Notes: generated by a model from the sequence alone, not told the origin. Shown: positions 8,230 through 16,336, counted from the first letter of the stretch. The stretch: DNA of 64,000 bases from Bradyrhizobium sp. Ash2021 (GCF_031202265.1 NZ_CP100604.1:1594501-1658500); one strand, 5' to 3'. Translations and numbers: made by a program.

Positions 8230-9882
8230 TCAAGTGTGAGTGACGATGGGACGGCGAAATTTTGCCGGCGGCACGTAGAGTCCGCCTGACGCCGTCACGA
8301 GGTCGTCGATGGTTTGCGCCGCGAGCCAGTCGCGGGTTGCGCTGTTGACATCGATGCCGAGATCGGAGGGGAGCATCACGATGCCGCGGCGGCGCAGGCT
8401 GTCGCTTGTTTCGGACGGCTGTCGCCTGCCGAACTCAGTATCGCCGGCGACGGCGCGCAATGCGGCCTCGCGCTGCAGCGGCGACCGGCAGCGCAAAAGG
8501 TTGGCCACGCCACGTTCGGTGACGACATGGGTGACGTCGTCGCCATGGATCATCACCGGCGGTAGCGCAAAACCGGCCGAGGCTGCGAGGTCGAACGCGT
8601 CCAGCCGTTCGACAAAGCTCGGTGTGCCATTCGGCTGATGGGTCTGGACCATCTGCACCACAAGCTTGCGTCCGCGCAGGCTTTCGCCGGCTTCCTGACC
8701 GGCGCGCAGCCAGGTCGGACTGTCGTGGCGGCGGCCACGCGGGTCGGCGCCCATATTCGGCGCACCGCCGAAGCCCGTGATCCGGCCCTTCGTTGCCGTG
8801 GAGCTGTTGCCCTGCGGGTCGATCTGCAACGTGCCGCCGATGAAGAGGTCGCAGGCGTATTGTCCGGCGACCTGCGCGAGCGCGCGGTTGGACCGCAGAT
8901 TACCGTCGGCGCCGACCGGGAAAATATCGGCGCGGCTCGAGACGTAGCGTTCCATGCCCAACTCGGAGCCGAAGCAATAGACGCTGTCGACGACGCCGGC
9001 TTCGATCGCGGGGATCAGGGTCGGGTGCGGGTTCAGCACGAAATGCCTGGCGATGTTGCCCTTCAGTCCGCGCTGGGCGGCAAAGGTCGGAAGGATCAGT
9101 TCGATCGCCGCGGTCGCATAGCCGATGCCGTGATTGAGCCGCTGCACCTGATAGGGCTCGTAGACCGCGGCGATTGCCATCATCGCCATCAGCACGTTCT
9201 CATTCCTGATCTTGGCGGGATCGCGCGTGAACAGCGGATCGATCAGATAGGGCTTCGGGCTCGGCACCAAGACATCGACCCAGTCGCCGGGCACGTCGAC
9301 CCGCGGCAGGCGGTCCACGATCTCATTGACCTGCGCGACTACGATGCCGCCGCGGAACGCCGCCGCCTCTATGATGGTCGGCGTATCCTCTGTGTTCGGG
9401 CCGGTATAGAGATTGCCGTCGCGGTCGGCCTTGTCGGCGACGACAAGTGCGACCTGCGGCGTCAAGTCCACCAGCATGCGCGCGTAGAGTTCGAGATAGG
9501 TGTGGATCGCGCCGATCCTGACCGCGTTCGCAGCGACGAGTTCGGCAAGCTTGCGGCTTTGCGGCCCCGCATAGGAGAAATCCAGGCGGTTCGCGACACC
9601 GCGCTCGAACACGGCGAGATGGTCGGGCAGCGCCAACACAGATTGCACCATGTGCAGATCGTGCACCCGCGCAGGATCCACCTTCGCCAGGGCTGCGGCG
9701 AGAAAATCCGCCTGCTTCTGATTGTCGCCTTCGATCGTCACGCGGTCGCCAGGCTCGATGATTGCTTCGAGCAACCGCGTCGCGCGGTCGGCGGGGCAGA
9801 CTTTTCCGCTCGTCCCGCTGAGCGCGGCAGCCCGCGCGAGACGGGAGGCGCGATCTGCTCCGCGTCGTGACGTGCCTGACAT
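8230..9882 (-). CDS. mdcA: Malonate decarboxylase alpha subunit / malonate CoA-transferase
   Basis: This 550-aa protein matches MdcA along its length: PADRATRLLEAIIEPGDRV, LHMVQSVLALPDHLAVFERG, DFSYAGPQSRKLAE, FGSELGMERYVSSRADIFPVG and GFGGAPNMGADPRGRRH. In the full Mdc complex this subunit moves the acyl-carrier group onto malonate; alone it can be viewed as a malonate CoA-transferase. No mdcB, C, D, E, G or H is nearby. The start at 9882 is set by AAGGAGG eight bases upstream; the frame is open 54 bp further. The promoter region still carries a LysR-type operator (9935-9990), but its regulator gene is destroyed. Confidence 0.92.
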   Translation of the reverse strand: MSGTSRRGADRASRLARAAALSGTSGKVCPADRATRLLEAIIEPGDRVTIEGDNQKQADFLAAALAKVDPARVHDLHMVQSVLALPDHLAVFERGVANRLDFSYAGPQSRKLAELVAANAVRIGAIHTYLELYARMLVDLTPQVALVVADKADRDGNLYTGPNTEDTPTIIEAAAFRGGIVVAQVNEIVDRLPRVDVPGDWVDVLVPSPKPYLIDPLFTRDPAKIRNENVLMAMMAIAAVYEPYQVQRLNHGIGYATAAIELILPTFAAQRGLKGNIARHFVLNPHPTLIPAIEAGVVDSVYCFGSELGMERYVSSRADIFPVGADGNLRSNRALAQVAGQYACDLFIGGTLQIDPQGNSSTATKGRITGFGGAPNMGADPRGRRHDSPTWLRAGQEAGESLRGRKLVVQMVQTHQPNGTPSFVERLDAFDLAASAGFALPPVMIHGDDVTHVVTERGVANLLRCRSPLQREAALRAVAGDTEFGRRQPSETSDSLRRRGIVMLPSDLGIDVNSATRDWLAAQTIDDLVTASGGLYVPPAKFRRPIVTHT

Positions 9883-9934
9883 GATGGACCTCCTTCGCTC
9901 AATGCTGTCTTGATGCGAAAGGTAGGAGGCCCTC

Positions 9935-9990
9935 ATTGATTAAAGAAACAATATTTTAGAATATGATTGATCGAAGAATAGGATCAATTG
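9935..9990. promoter_or_regulatory. LysR-type operator upstream of mdcA
   Basis: ATTGATTAAAGAAACAATATT, then AATATGATTGATCG, aligns almost base for base with the intergenic region of the intact LysR/MBL pair at 12076-12131 (ATTGATCACAGAAGCGATATT, then AATATGATTGATCG). The T-N11-A symmetry of ATTGAT...ATATT is typical of LysR boxes. The intact LysR protein encoded at 12135 may therefore also read this site. Confidence 0.55.
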
Positions 9991-10000
9991 CATGCTGGAT

Positions 10001-10074
10001 TTCGAGCGTCCGTGCGAGGTGCCGAGCAGACGCCTGGCGAACACGACGTCAAGCCGTCCCGCAAGGAGCTGCTC
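10001..10074 (-). pseudogene. Inverted internal fragment of a LysR regulator gene
   Basis: On the minus strand this segment reads EQLLAGRLDVVFARRLLGTSHGR. It matches EQLNAGRLDVVFAKRPLGTSKGR of the intact LysR protein at 12135-12995, at both the protein and DNA level. On the plus strand, immediately before it (9991-10005), ATGCTGGATTTCGAG copies the start of that LysR gene (MLDFE versus MMEFE) next to a matching operator. The original regulator divergent from mdcA has thus been lost, leaving its first codons and an inverted piece of its middle. Confidence 0.65.
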
Positions 10075-10305
10075 AGGTCCTTTCGATGGCGGCGACGATG
10101 CGCTGGATGAGGCTGCGGGCGAAGGGGGGGATCGCGAGATAAGCGGTGCTGGCCGCGATCGGCCAGCCGATGGCGAAGGCGGACCACCATCGCACCACAA
10201 AATCATTCCGTCAGCCGATATTGAAGAACGTCAACGCTCGCTCACGACAAAAGCGATAATGGCGGTGATCACGACTGGAAAGACAAATCTTGCTTTGCCT
10301 TCCAT
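10073..10305 (-). pseudogene. Broken DUF2798 membrane protein gene
   Basis: From ATG 10305 the frame reads MEGKARFVFPVVITAIIAFVVS and then stops. A one-frame shift continues it as ALTFFNIG, stop, RNDFVVRWW, then SAFAIGWPIAASTAYLAIPPFARS and LIQRIVAAIERT. Together this is a complete two-helix DUF2798-type protein of about 75 residues, broken by one frameshift near 10234 and one in-frame TGA near 10211. Its 3' end touches the LysR fragment, so the whole 9.99-10.3 kb stretch is decaying. Confidence 0.7.
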
Positions 10306-10345
10306 GCGTCTCCCGGAGCCTTTGCATTGAGGTATTGGGCAACAA

Positions 10346-10972
10346 TCAAAATTGCCTCGCCAGCTCTATCGCTTGTCTCTTTCCGGCGTCGATCATGTCG
10401 ACCGCGCGGCCGTCCCAAGTGTGTTCGACGGTGAGAGTAACGACACTGCGGACGCCTATGAACCGCAGCCAAAATTCGACGTAACCGCTGAGATATTCGA
10501 AGCCTGGCTGAGAGACAGTTTTAAAGCCGGCCTCGTCGCTTTGTCCCCTGACATACACAACGAAAGCCTTATCAATGCTCAACGACGGTCCATAGAACTC
10601 TCCGTCGAACGTAAACAGCATGTTTCTTTGACAAGACAGATCAATCAGCTGCTTAAGTTTGTAAGGGACAGAGAAATTCCACATGGGCACGCCCAGAACG
10701 ATGCGATCTGCCCGTTGGAAGCGTGACGCCAACTCTCTAATCTTTTCCCATGTTGCCGTCTCGACCGGCGTCATCGATTCGCCGGAGACGCCCTTGTATT
10801 TGGCATTGATTGCCTCCGCGTCGAACTCGGGAAGTCGCTCTTGCCAAATATCCAGCCTGTCAACTGTAACGTCACGAACGTGCTCCCCAAACTCCGAGAG
10901 GAATGCATTGACGATAGCGGTGGACGCAGATTTTTCCTTTCGCGGCGAGGTCACTATGTTCAAGAGATTCAT
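10346..10972 (-). CDS. azoR: FMN-dependent NADH-azoreductase
   Basis: This 208-aa flavodoxin-like protein starts MNLLNIVTSPRKEKSAS, the FMN-phosphate loop. The family landmarks are VLGVPMWNFSVPYKLKQLID (the PMWNF-P-LK FMN contact) and FTFDGEFYGPSLS. The length equals AzoR homodimer subunits, which reduce azo and quinone compounds with NADH. I chose the Met at 10972 because the extension to 11032 adds 20 residues not found before the first beta strand. It is oriented away from the LysR/MBL pair and precedes the DUF2798 remnant on the same strand. Confidence 0.87.
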   Translation of the reverse strand: MNLLNIVTSPRKEKSASTAIVNAFLSEFGEHVRDVTVDRLDIWQERLPEFDAEAINAKYKGVSGESMTPVETATWEKIRELASRFQRADRIVLGVPMWNFSVPYKLKQLIDLSCQRNMLFTFDGEFYGPSLSIDKAFVVYVRGQSDEAGFKTVSQPGFEYLSGYVEFWLRFIGVRSVVTLTVEHTWDGRAVDMIDAGKRQAIELARQF

Positions 10973-11054
10973 TTTCGCTGCCCTTCTCACGCAGAATTCT
11001 GCGTAGCGCTTATGAGGCCGGCGGGGGAGCACACCGCCCCCGCCGGTGCGGCCT

Positions 11055-12026
11055 TCAGGTCGTCCAGCGCCAATCTGCCGGCAGCCAGCGGTAGCCGCTC
11101 CCCTCGCGTACTACATGCCCAAAGCCGGGGAAGGGGAAATGGTAACCGCCGACCAGCGTCTTGTTGGTGGCTGCGCGGTCGAGGAAGGCAATGCGCGCCT
11201 TTGCTGCCAGCGGCACGTCCTGATCGAATCCGAACGGCCACTCCGGATGCTGGAAGCTGACCGTGGAGTTGACCACGGCGTCGGCGGTAAGGAGCAATTC
11301 TTCGCTGCCGGAACTCAGATGCACCGACATGTGGCCTGGTGTGTGACCGGCAGTGTCGATGGTGGTCACGCCCGGCGCCACCTCCGCCCCGGCCTTGATC
11401 AGACGCAGCCGTGGGCCGGCCAATTTCAGATTCGCCCGGGTAACCTCCGGCTTCAGCGCAGGAGATACTTTGGCGGTCAGTTCAGGGGAGTTCCAGAATT
11501 TGACCTCGGTCTCGCTTGCGACGAATTCGGCCGAGGGGAATAGCAGCGAAGCGTTCTCACGATCGCTGATACCCCACAGATGATCCGAGTGACCGTGGGT
11601 GAGCAGGATCAGATCGATATCACCCGGCGCGTAGCCCGCGGCGGCGAGGTTAGCAGGCAAGGCGCCGGCGGTTTTCTGGAACTTGCCGTCGATGCCGCCG
11701 CCCGCGTCGACCAACACCAGCTTGCCGCCGGTGTTGACGAGGATGGTGTTGAGTTGCAGCCCCACCGGGCTAGGCGGCTGGAACGCGGATGTCAGCAGGC
11801 CTCTTGCGTCCTCAGCCCGATCGCCCCACAGCGTTTCGGCCGGGAACTCGAGCATGCCGTCGCTGATGACGGTGATCTCGATAGTGCCGAGCTTGAAGCG
11901 GTAGAAGCCAGGCTGCGCCTGTTTGCCCGCCTGGGGCGCACGGGCGAGGGCGGGGGCGGTGGGGGCGAGTGCGGCGGCCGCGGCAGAGCCGGCACGCAGG
12001 AGCGTCCGGCGATCGAGCATAAGCAT
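11055..12026 (-). CDS. Exported MBL-fold metallo-hydrolase
   Basis: This 323-aa protein starts MLMLDRRTLLRAGSAAAAAL, a twin-arginine signal with an ALARA cleavage site. The mature domain is metallo-beta-lactamase fold: VLVDAGGG, then LILLTHGHSDHLWG (HxHxDH zinc ligands, residues about 141-148), DTAGHTPGHMSVHL (third His) and LLTADAVVN (bridging Asp). The layout is of the quorum-quenching-lactonase/hydrolase type rather than a true beta-lactamase; the substrate is unknown. It is divergent from the LysR gene at 12135 across 108 bp, so that regulator probably controls it. Confidence 0.9.
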   Translation of the reverse strand: MLMLDRRTLLRAGSAAAAALAPTAPALARAPQAGKQAQPGFYRFKLGTIEITVISDGMLEFPAETLWGDRAEDARGLLTSAFQPPSPVGLQLNTILVNTGGKLVLVDAGGGIDGKFQKTAGALPANLAAAGYAPGDIDLILLTHGHSDHLWGISDRENASLLFPSAEFVASETEVKFWNSPELTAKVSPALKPEVTRANLKLAGPRLRLIKAGAEVAPGVTTIDTAGHTPGHMSVHLSSGSEELLLTADAVVNSTVSFQHPEWPFGFDQDVPLAAKARIAFLDRAATNKTLVGGYHFPFPGFGHVVREGSGYRWLPADWRWTT

Positions 12027-12075
12027 GTCTGTTCTCCATCGTTTGACGTCTGGTCATTCGAGAATAAGCGTCGGT

Positions 12076-12131
12076 ATTGATCACAGAAGCGATATTTCAT
12101 AATATGATTGATCGTTGAATCGGATTAATCG
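12076..12131. promoter_or_regulatory. Divergent LysR operator between MBL hydrolase and LysR gene
   Basis: ATTGATCACAGAAGCGATATT (T-N11-A symmetry) and AATATGATTGATCG lie between the two divergent starts. The same arrangement upstream of mdcA at 9935-9990 is conserved at most positions, which supports function. Confidence 0.5.
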
Positions 12132-12134
12132 CCC

Positions 12135-12995
12135 ATGATGGAATTCGAGTTGTTGCGTGCCTTTGTTGCCGTGGCCGATTGCGGCGGTTTCCACCGCGCC
12201 GCGAAGCGGCTCAACCTGACGCAGTCGACGGTGAGCCAGCAGATCAAGCGGCTTGAGCTCGAGACCAAACGGCCCTTGTTCCGGCGGACAACGCGCAGTG
12301 TCGCACTGACCGACGATGGCGAGATGCTGCTCGGCGACGCGCGTCGCCTGTTGCAACTTGAGGAAGCGGCCCGTCATCGCCTGGCGGGGCCGCGGCTGTC
12401 TGGCACGGTGCGTCTCGGCGTGGTCGAGGAGGTCGCCGGCGGCTCGCTGCCTTCGGCGCTCGGCCGCTTCGCCAAGCTCCATCCCGGCGTGAAGCTCGAG
12501 GTGCAGATCGGCGTCAGCGCGGAATTGATCGAGCAACTTAATGCGGGGCGGCTTGACGTCGTGTTCGCAAAGCGCCCGCTCGGAACTTCGAAAGGGCGTC
12601 TGGTGTGGCGTGAGCCGCTGGTCTGGGCCGCGGCCGACACGTTCGATCTTGTTACGGGTGCGGCGCTGCCGCTGGCCCTGTATCGCGAGCGATCCGTTTC
12701 CCGCGAGGCTGCACTCGCCGCGCTCAATGACAAGGAACTGACCTGGGAGATCGTCTATACCAGCCCCAGTTTGACAGGCGTGCGCGCGGCGGCGCTCGCG
12801 GGCCTCGCCATCACCCCGCTTCCTGCCAGCGCGCTGATTGCGGGCTTGCGCATTCTCGGTGTGCAAGAAGGGCTGCCGCGGCTTCCTGACCTTGAGTTCG
12901 CGATCTACGAGAAGGCGCAGCCCGACAAGGCCGCCGCGGCACTGGCTGCGGTTCTGCCGACGCTTGCGCAGGGGCCATCTCGCCCGGCGATCTGA
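12135..12995 (+). CDS. LysR-family transcriptional regulator
   Basis: This 286-aa protein starts MMEFELLRAFVAVADCGGFHRAAKRLNLTQ, the LysR winged helix-turn-helix, with STVSQQIKRLELETKRPLF as recognition and wing. The effector domain starts near residue 90 (LSGTVRLGVVEEVAG). The length is slightly short of 300 but complete. It is divergent from the MBL hydrolase, its likely target. The near-identical operator at mdcA suggests that it, or its lost paralogue, also controlled malonate use. Two adjacent ATGs (12135, 12138) are equivalent starts. Confidence 0.9.
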   Translation: MMEFELLRAFVAVADCGGFHRAAKRLNLTQSTVSQQIKRLELETKRPLFRRTTRSVALTDDGEMLLGDARRLLQLEEAARHRLAGPRLSGTVRLGVVEEVAGGSLPSALGRFAKLHPGVKLEVQIGVSAELIEQLNAGRLDVVFAKRPLGTSKGRLVWREPLVWAAADTFDLVTGAALPLALYRERSVSREAALAALNDKELTWEIVYTSPSLTGVRAAALAGLAITPLPASALIAGLRILGVQEGLPRLPDLEFAIYEKAQPDKAAAALAAVLPTLAQGPSRPAI

Positions 12996-13296
12996 GAAGA
13001 ACCGGCACTTCAATCGTCGAGAGCCGGCTGTGGGTTGTCAAAAGCTGGATTTGAGGAAGGTCCGCTTCTGGCGCCAGACTCGGACATCGGCGGACGATGC
13101 GTGCCAACGAAAAGCCGCCCGAAGGCGGCCTCTCGATTCCAAGCCGAACGATCGTGGATCAGGCAGGCATCCATGCCTGGCGTTGATCGAAAATCTTCGC
13201 AACAGCGGAAGTGGCCATCCGGGTCTTGATTGTGATTGGATACAGCCGGAATGATCTACGGGCATCAAGATCACAATTCTCGATTGAGGGCGGGCA
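12996..13296. other. Intergenic region without a gene
   Basis: I see no credible ORF. The region contains a GCCGCC-CGAA-GGCGGC hairpin near 13115-13130 with an A-run on its left, so it could act as a terminator for minus-strand transcripts. It also has degenerate blocks (ACTCGGACATC near 13078, AACAGCGGAAGTGG near 13201) of the dispersed repeat family seen at 1915, 2898 and 4027. Confidence 0.4.
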
Positions 13297-13734
13297 ATGG
13301 AAAGCATCAGCGACGGACATTTGCTATCAAGAATTCTTTTGACGCTTGCGGCCACCGGATATGGCTTCGTGACGATCAAAGCCGATTTCAATCGCACCCA
13401 TGCAACTAATCCATTATGGACGCCGCACGCCCGCTTCCACGTCGTGTGGCAGGTACTGAGCTATACTGGAATCGCTGTCATCGCTCTCTGCCTGATTTGG
13501 CTGAAAGGACCGCTTCCGCGAGAAAGGTTGTTGCTTGCGGGGGCGCTTGGCGCTGCGGTTTATGGGGCTTTTTTCGCCACGCTAGTTGCGCGAAAGCTGT
13601 TTGGCGGCGCCCTCTATGATCAAAACGGCTACCCGCCCTTTCGATCGTCGGTAGGACCGTGGTTATGGGATGCCAACGTCACCGCGTTCAGTATTTTGTC
13701 GACGCTTTTGCTGGTCGGAATTTTCGTAGTGTGA
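13297..13734 (+). CDS. Small multispanning membrane protein
   Basis: This 145-aa protein has four hydrophobic segments: LLSRILLTLAATGYGF, VLSYTGIAVIALCLIWL, LLLAGALGAAVYGAFFATLVA and TAFSILSTLLLVGIFVV. They are separated by polar loops, one carrying TPHARFHVVWQ with conserved-looking His/Trp. It looks like the small DUF6640-type integral membrane proteins, but I am not certain of that assignment. Function is unknown. It is a single gene flanked by repeat-bearing intergenic DNA. Confidence 0.75.
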   Translation: MESISDGHLLSRILLTLAATGYGFVTIKADFNRTHATNPLWTPHARFHVVWQVLSYTGIAVIALCLIWLKGPLPRERLLLAGALGAAVYGAFFATLVARKLFGGALYDQNGYPPFRSSVGPWLWDANVTAFSILSTLLLVGIFVV

Positions 13735-13814
13735 TCGATCTCTATTAAAGCATGTTGATCACGTGGAATGTCTCAGTTGGGTCAAACTCGGAAGAACCCA
13801 GTCTGAGCAAATGT

Positions 13815-13885
13815 CTTCCGGTTACGCCCGATAGCGGACATCGCTCGACGCAGTCGGCATGTCCCAAAGGTGCCAGCCGAAAGCA
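13815..13885. repeat. Degenerate dispersed repeat, copy 4, in the 13735-14054 gap
   Basis: TCTTCCGGTTACGCCCGATAGCGGACATCG is split here as TCTTCCGGTTACGCCC and GATAGCGGACATCG, followed by GTGCCAGCCGAAAG about 45 bp later. This is the same layout as the copies at 1915-1992 and 2898-2978. The rest of the 13735-14054 gap shows no other gene or structure. Confidence 0.4.
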
Positions 13886-14054
13886 CGTTATGGGGTCAGA
13901 AAGAGGCCGCCAGCCCCACGGAGCCTCTTGGCGCAATGATCAGGCGGGGCTGTCTGCTCGATCGGCAGCCGACACCCCCGCGCAAGTATTTATAGATACG
14001 TCCCGTCGGGCTTGGCCCGCTTGCCGCCGCTGGGAGCGGGAGTATATTTCGTCC

Positions 14055-14534
14055 ATGGCTGTCAGCTCCCCCGATCTGAAAGCGTTCTTGCTCGCCACAC
14101 CTTTCTTCGGTGGCCTCTCAGACGCAAGCCTCGATCTCTTGATCTCAATGCTGGTCGAGCGCCGCTTCGACGTCGGCGCCACTGTCGTAGCGGAAGGAGA
14201 ACCGGGGCGCTCGATGTTCATTGTTCACTCCGGCGAGCTCGTGGTGAGCAAGCTGGGGGATTCGGGGCGCGTCATTCGCATGGCGGGCCTTGAGCCCGGC
14301 GATTTTTTCGGCGAAATGACGCTCATCGAAATGCAGAACCGATCAGCCACCGTCGTCGCGGAGAGCCCAACCGTGCTGTACGAGCTCACGGCCCAAAAAC
14401 TCTACGCGTGCTACAAGGCCGACATCCATGCGTATGTGATGGTGATGCAGAATATCAACCGCGAGCTTTGTCGGCGGCTCCGCCGCGCCGACAATCGCAT
14501 TGCCGAGCTGCAGATGCTTCACGCGAGCCGATGA
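14055..14534 (+). CDS. Cyclic-nucleotide-binding domain protein
   Basis: This 159-aa protein is a single CNB domain: FFGGLSDASLDLLISMLVERRFDVGATVVAEGEPG, then the phosphate-binding cassette GDFFGEMTLIEMQNRSATVVAES with its Glu and Arg. A C-terminal helix (NINRELCRRLRRADNRIAEL) follows. There is no helix-turn-helix, channel or kinase domain, so it is a stand-alone ligand sensor. I chose the ATG at 14055 because the open frame to 13752 runs through repeat DNA and a low-complexity stretch. Confidence 0.82.
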   Translation: MAVSSPDLKAFLLATPFFGGLSDASLDLLISMLVERRFDVGATVVAEGEPGRSMFIVHSGELVVSKLGDSGRVIRMAGLEPGDFFGEMTLIEMQNRSATVVAESPTVLYELTAQKLYACYKADIHAYVMVMQNINRELCRRLRRADNRIAELQMLHASR

Positions 14535-14656
14535 CGCAGCCAGAATCGCCCATGTCGCAAATGAGCCAATCGCGCCGAGTTTAACATCTCTGCGGCATGT
14601 CCGGTGAGGGGGCAATCTCGGAGGTGCCGGTCGTCCGGTTTGCGCGCGGCGCAAGC

Positions 14657-14758
14657 GCGCCGTTGTTTATCCTGAGGCGCCGCGAAGCGGCGTCTCGAAG
14701 GATGGCCACGGGCCTCATGGTTCGAGACGCGCGAAGACGCGCTCCTCACCATGAGGGT
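14657..14758. repeat. Palindromic intergenic repeat (CCTGAGG/CCTCA type)
   Basis: TATCCTGAGGCGCCGCGAAGC...TCTCGAAGGATGG is followed by the partly inverted GGTTCGAGACGCGCGAAGACG...CTCACCATGAGG. It is one long imperfect hairpin ending at the 3' end of the MAPEG gene. I recognise this repeat class from bradyrhizobial intergenic regions. It may also serve as the MAPEG terminator. Confidence 0.6.
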
Positions 14759-15157
14759 TCAAACAGGCAAATAACCGCGCAGCGCCGGCAGGAAGAAGAT
14801 CGCGATGTTGATTGCAAAGCCGAGGCTCCACAGGATCGAACGCAGCGTCGGGCGGTTGCCGAGATAGGTGAAGACATAGGCAATCCGCACGATCAGGAAC
14901 AGCACCGCCAGCTCGTCGATCAGCCGCTGCGGCCCCAGCCGAAACTCCGCCAGCAGCACGGCGACCGCAAAGAACGGAAACGCCTCGATGCCGTTCTGAT
15001 GGGCGCCGAGCGCCCGCGCCCGGATCGGGTCCTCGTAGAAGTCGGGATCGCGCGGCTTCGCATTGTCGAAGCGTTGATGCCCGATCCATTTGACGGAGGC
15101 GATCGTCAACAGATAGAGCATCAGCGTTCCGAAAACGCACCATTCGGCAACCGTCAT
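14759..15157 (-). CDS. MAPEG family membrane protein
   Basis: This 132-aa protein has four predicted membrane helices: VFGTLMLYLLTIASV, FPFFAVAVLLAEF, LAVLFLIVRIAYVFTYL and SILWSLGFAINIAIFFLPAL. The polar ARALGAHQNGIEAFPFFA motif is the glutathione-contact and helix-2 signature of the MAPEG superfamily, followed by RIAYVFTYLGNRPTLRS. MAPEG proteins are membrane glutathione transferases or isomerases; the bacterial role is usually unknown. The start at 15157 has GGAGGAACC directly upstream. The longer frame to 15256 would translate a palindromic repeat and is rejected. Confidence 0.9.
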   Translation of the reverse strand: MTVAEWCVFGTLMLYLLTIASVKWIGHQRFDNAKPRDPDFYEDPIRARALGAHQNGIEAFPFFAVAVLLAEFRLGPQRLIDELAVLFLIVRIAYVFTYLGNRPTLRSILWSLGFAINIAIFFLPALRGYLPV

Positions 15158-15180
15158 GGTTCCTCCAGACCTTATATTTG

Positions 15181-15230
15181 GAGCATGATCTTTTCGGAAA
15201 AACCGGTGCCCACTTTTCCGGATCATGCTC
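15181..15230. repeat. 50-bp perfect-ended palindromic repeat
   Basis: GAGCATGATCTTTTCGGAAA and TTTTCCGGATCATGCTC are inverted arms around a CCGGTGCCCAC centre. This is a repeat class widely scattered in Bradyrhizobium-type genomes. It lies between the divergent MAPEG and hemH starts. Annotators could mistake it for an N-terminal extension of either protein. Confidence 0.75.
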
Positions 15231-15298
15231 TCCATGGACAATATCGAACCAGCCATTATCTTGACAAGGATGGTGCAACGCGCGAAGCCACTGAAATC

Positions 15299-16336
15299 AT
15301 GACCGTGGTCGCTCCCTTTGAAAGTGCAAAGCCGGCGCCGGAGTCGCAGCCGGAACGCGTCGGCGTGCTGCTGGTCAATCTCGGCACCCCCGACACATCA
15401 GACGCCAAAGGCGTTCGCGCCTATCTGAAGGAGTTCCTGTCCGATCCGCGCGTGATCGAAGATCAGGGGCTGTGGTGGAAGCTGATTCTGAACGGGGTGA
15501 TCCTGCGCATCCGGCCCGGCCGCAAGGCGCGCGATTACCAGAAGATCTGGAACACCGAGAAAAACGAATCCCCGCTCAAGACGATCACACGCGCACAGGC
15601 CGAAACGCTCGCCGCGGCGATCTCGGACCATGACCATGTCGTGGTCGACTGGGCGATGCGTTACGGCAATCCGTCGATCAAGTCGCGCATCGAGGCCCTG
15701 GCCGCGCAAGGCTGCGACCGGCTGCTGGTGGTGCCGCTCTATCCGCAATATTCCGCGGCGACCTCGGCTACGGTGTGCGACGAAGTGTTTCGCGTGCTGG
15801 CCGGGATGCGCGCGCAGCCGATCCTGCGGGTGACGCCGCCCTATTACGAAGACCCCGATTATATCGAGGCGCTCGCGGTCTCGATCAATGCGCATCTTTC
15901 GACGCTGCCGTTCCAGCCCGAGCTGATCGTCGCGTCATACCACGGCATGCCGCAAGAATATGTCGACAAGGGCGATCCCTATTATGCGCAGTGCGTCGCA
16001 ACAACGGACGCCTTGCGCAAGCGCATGGGCCTTGATGCGACAAAACTGATCCTTACGTTTCAATCACGCTTCGGCTTCGATCAATGGCTGCAGCCCTATA
16101 CCGACAAGACCATCGAAAAATCAGCGAAAGATGGTGTGCGGCGCATTGCGGTGGTGACCCCCGGCTTCTCCGCCGATTGCCTGGAGACGCTGGAAGAGAT
16201 CGCGCAGGAGAACGCCGAGATTTTCAAGCACAACGGCGGCGAGCAATTTGCCTTCATCCCCTGCCTGAACGACAGCGAACCCGGCATGGACGTCATCCGC
16301 CAGCTGGTCTTGCGCGAATTGCAAGGCTGGATTTGA
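15299..16336 (+). CDS. hemH: Ferrochelatase
   Basis: This 345-aa protein inserts Fe2+ into protoporphyrin IX, the last step of protohaem synthesis. Landmarks are VGVLLVNLGTPDTSD, a YQKIWNTEKNESPLKTITRAQAE block, VDWAMRYGNPSI, LLVVPLYPQYSAATSATVCDEVF, the ASYHGMPQEYVDKGDPY segment with the catalytic His, LTFQSRFGFDQWLQPYTD, and VVTPGFSADCLETLEEI with the catalytic Glu. The length is normal. The open frame begins at 14597, but the ATG at 15299 gives the standard N-terminus; upstream codons run through the palindromic repeat. It stands alone, divergent from the MAPEG gene. Confidence 0.95.
   Translation: MTVVAPFESAKPAPESQPERVGVLLVNLGTPDTSDAKGVRAYLKEFLSDPRVIEDQGLWWKLILNGVILRIRPGRKARDYQKIWNTEKNESPLKTITRAQAETLAAAISDHDHVVVDWAMRYGNPSIKSRIEALAAQGCDRLLVVPLYPQYSAATSATVCDEVFRVLAGMRAQPILRVTPPYYEDPDYIEALAVSINAHLSTLPFQPELIVASYHGMPQEYVDKGDPYYAQCVATTDALRKRMGLDATKLILTFQSRFGFDQWLQPYTDKTIEKSAKDGVRRIAVVTPGFSADCLETLEEIAQENAEIFKHNGGEQFAFIPCLNDSEPGMDVIRQLVLRELQGWI

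Noticed and set aside
14597..15298. N-terminal extension of ferrochelatase by 234 codons
   Set aside because: It would translate two palindromic repeats and the antisense of the MAPEG gene; family members start at the chosen ATG.
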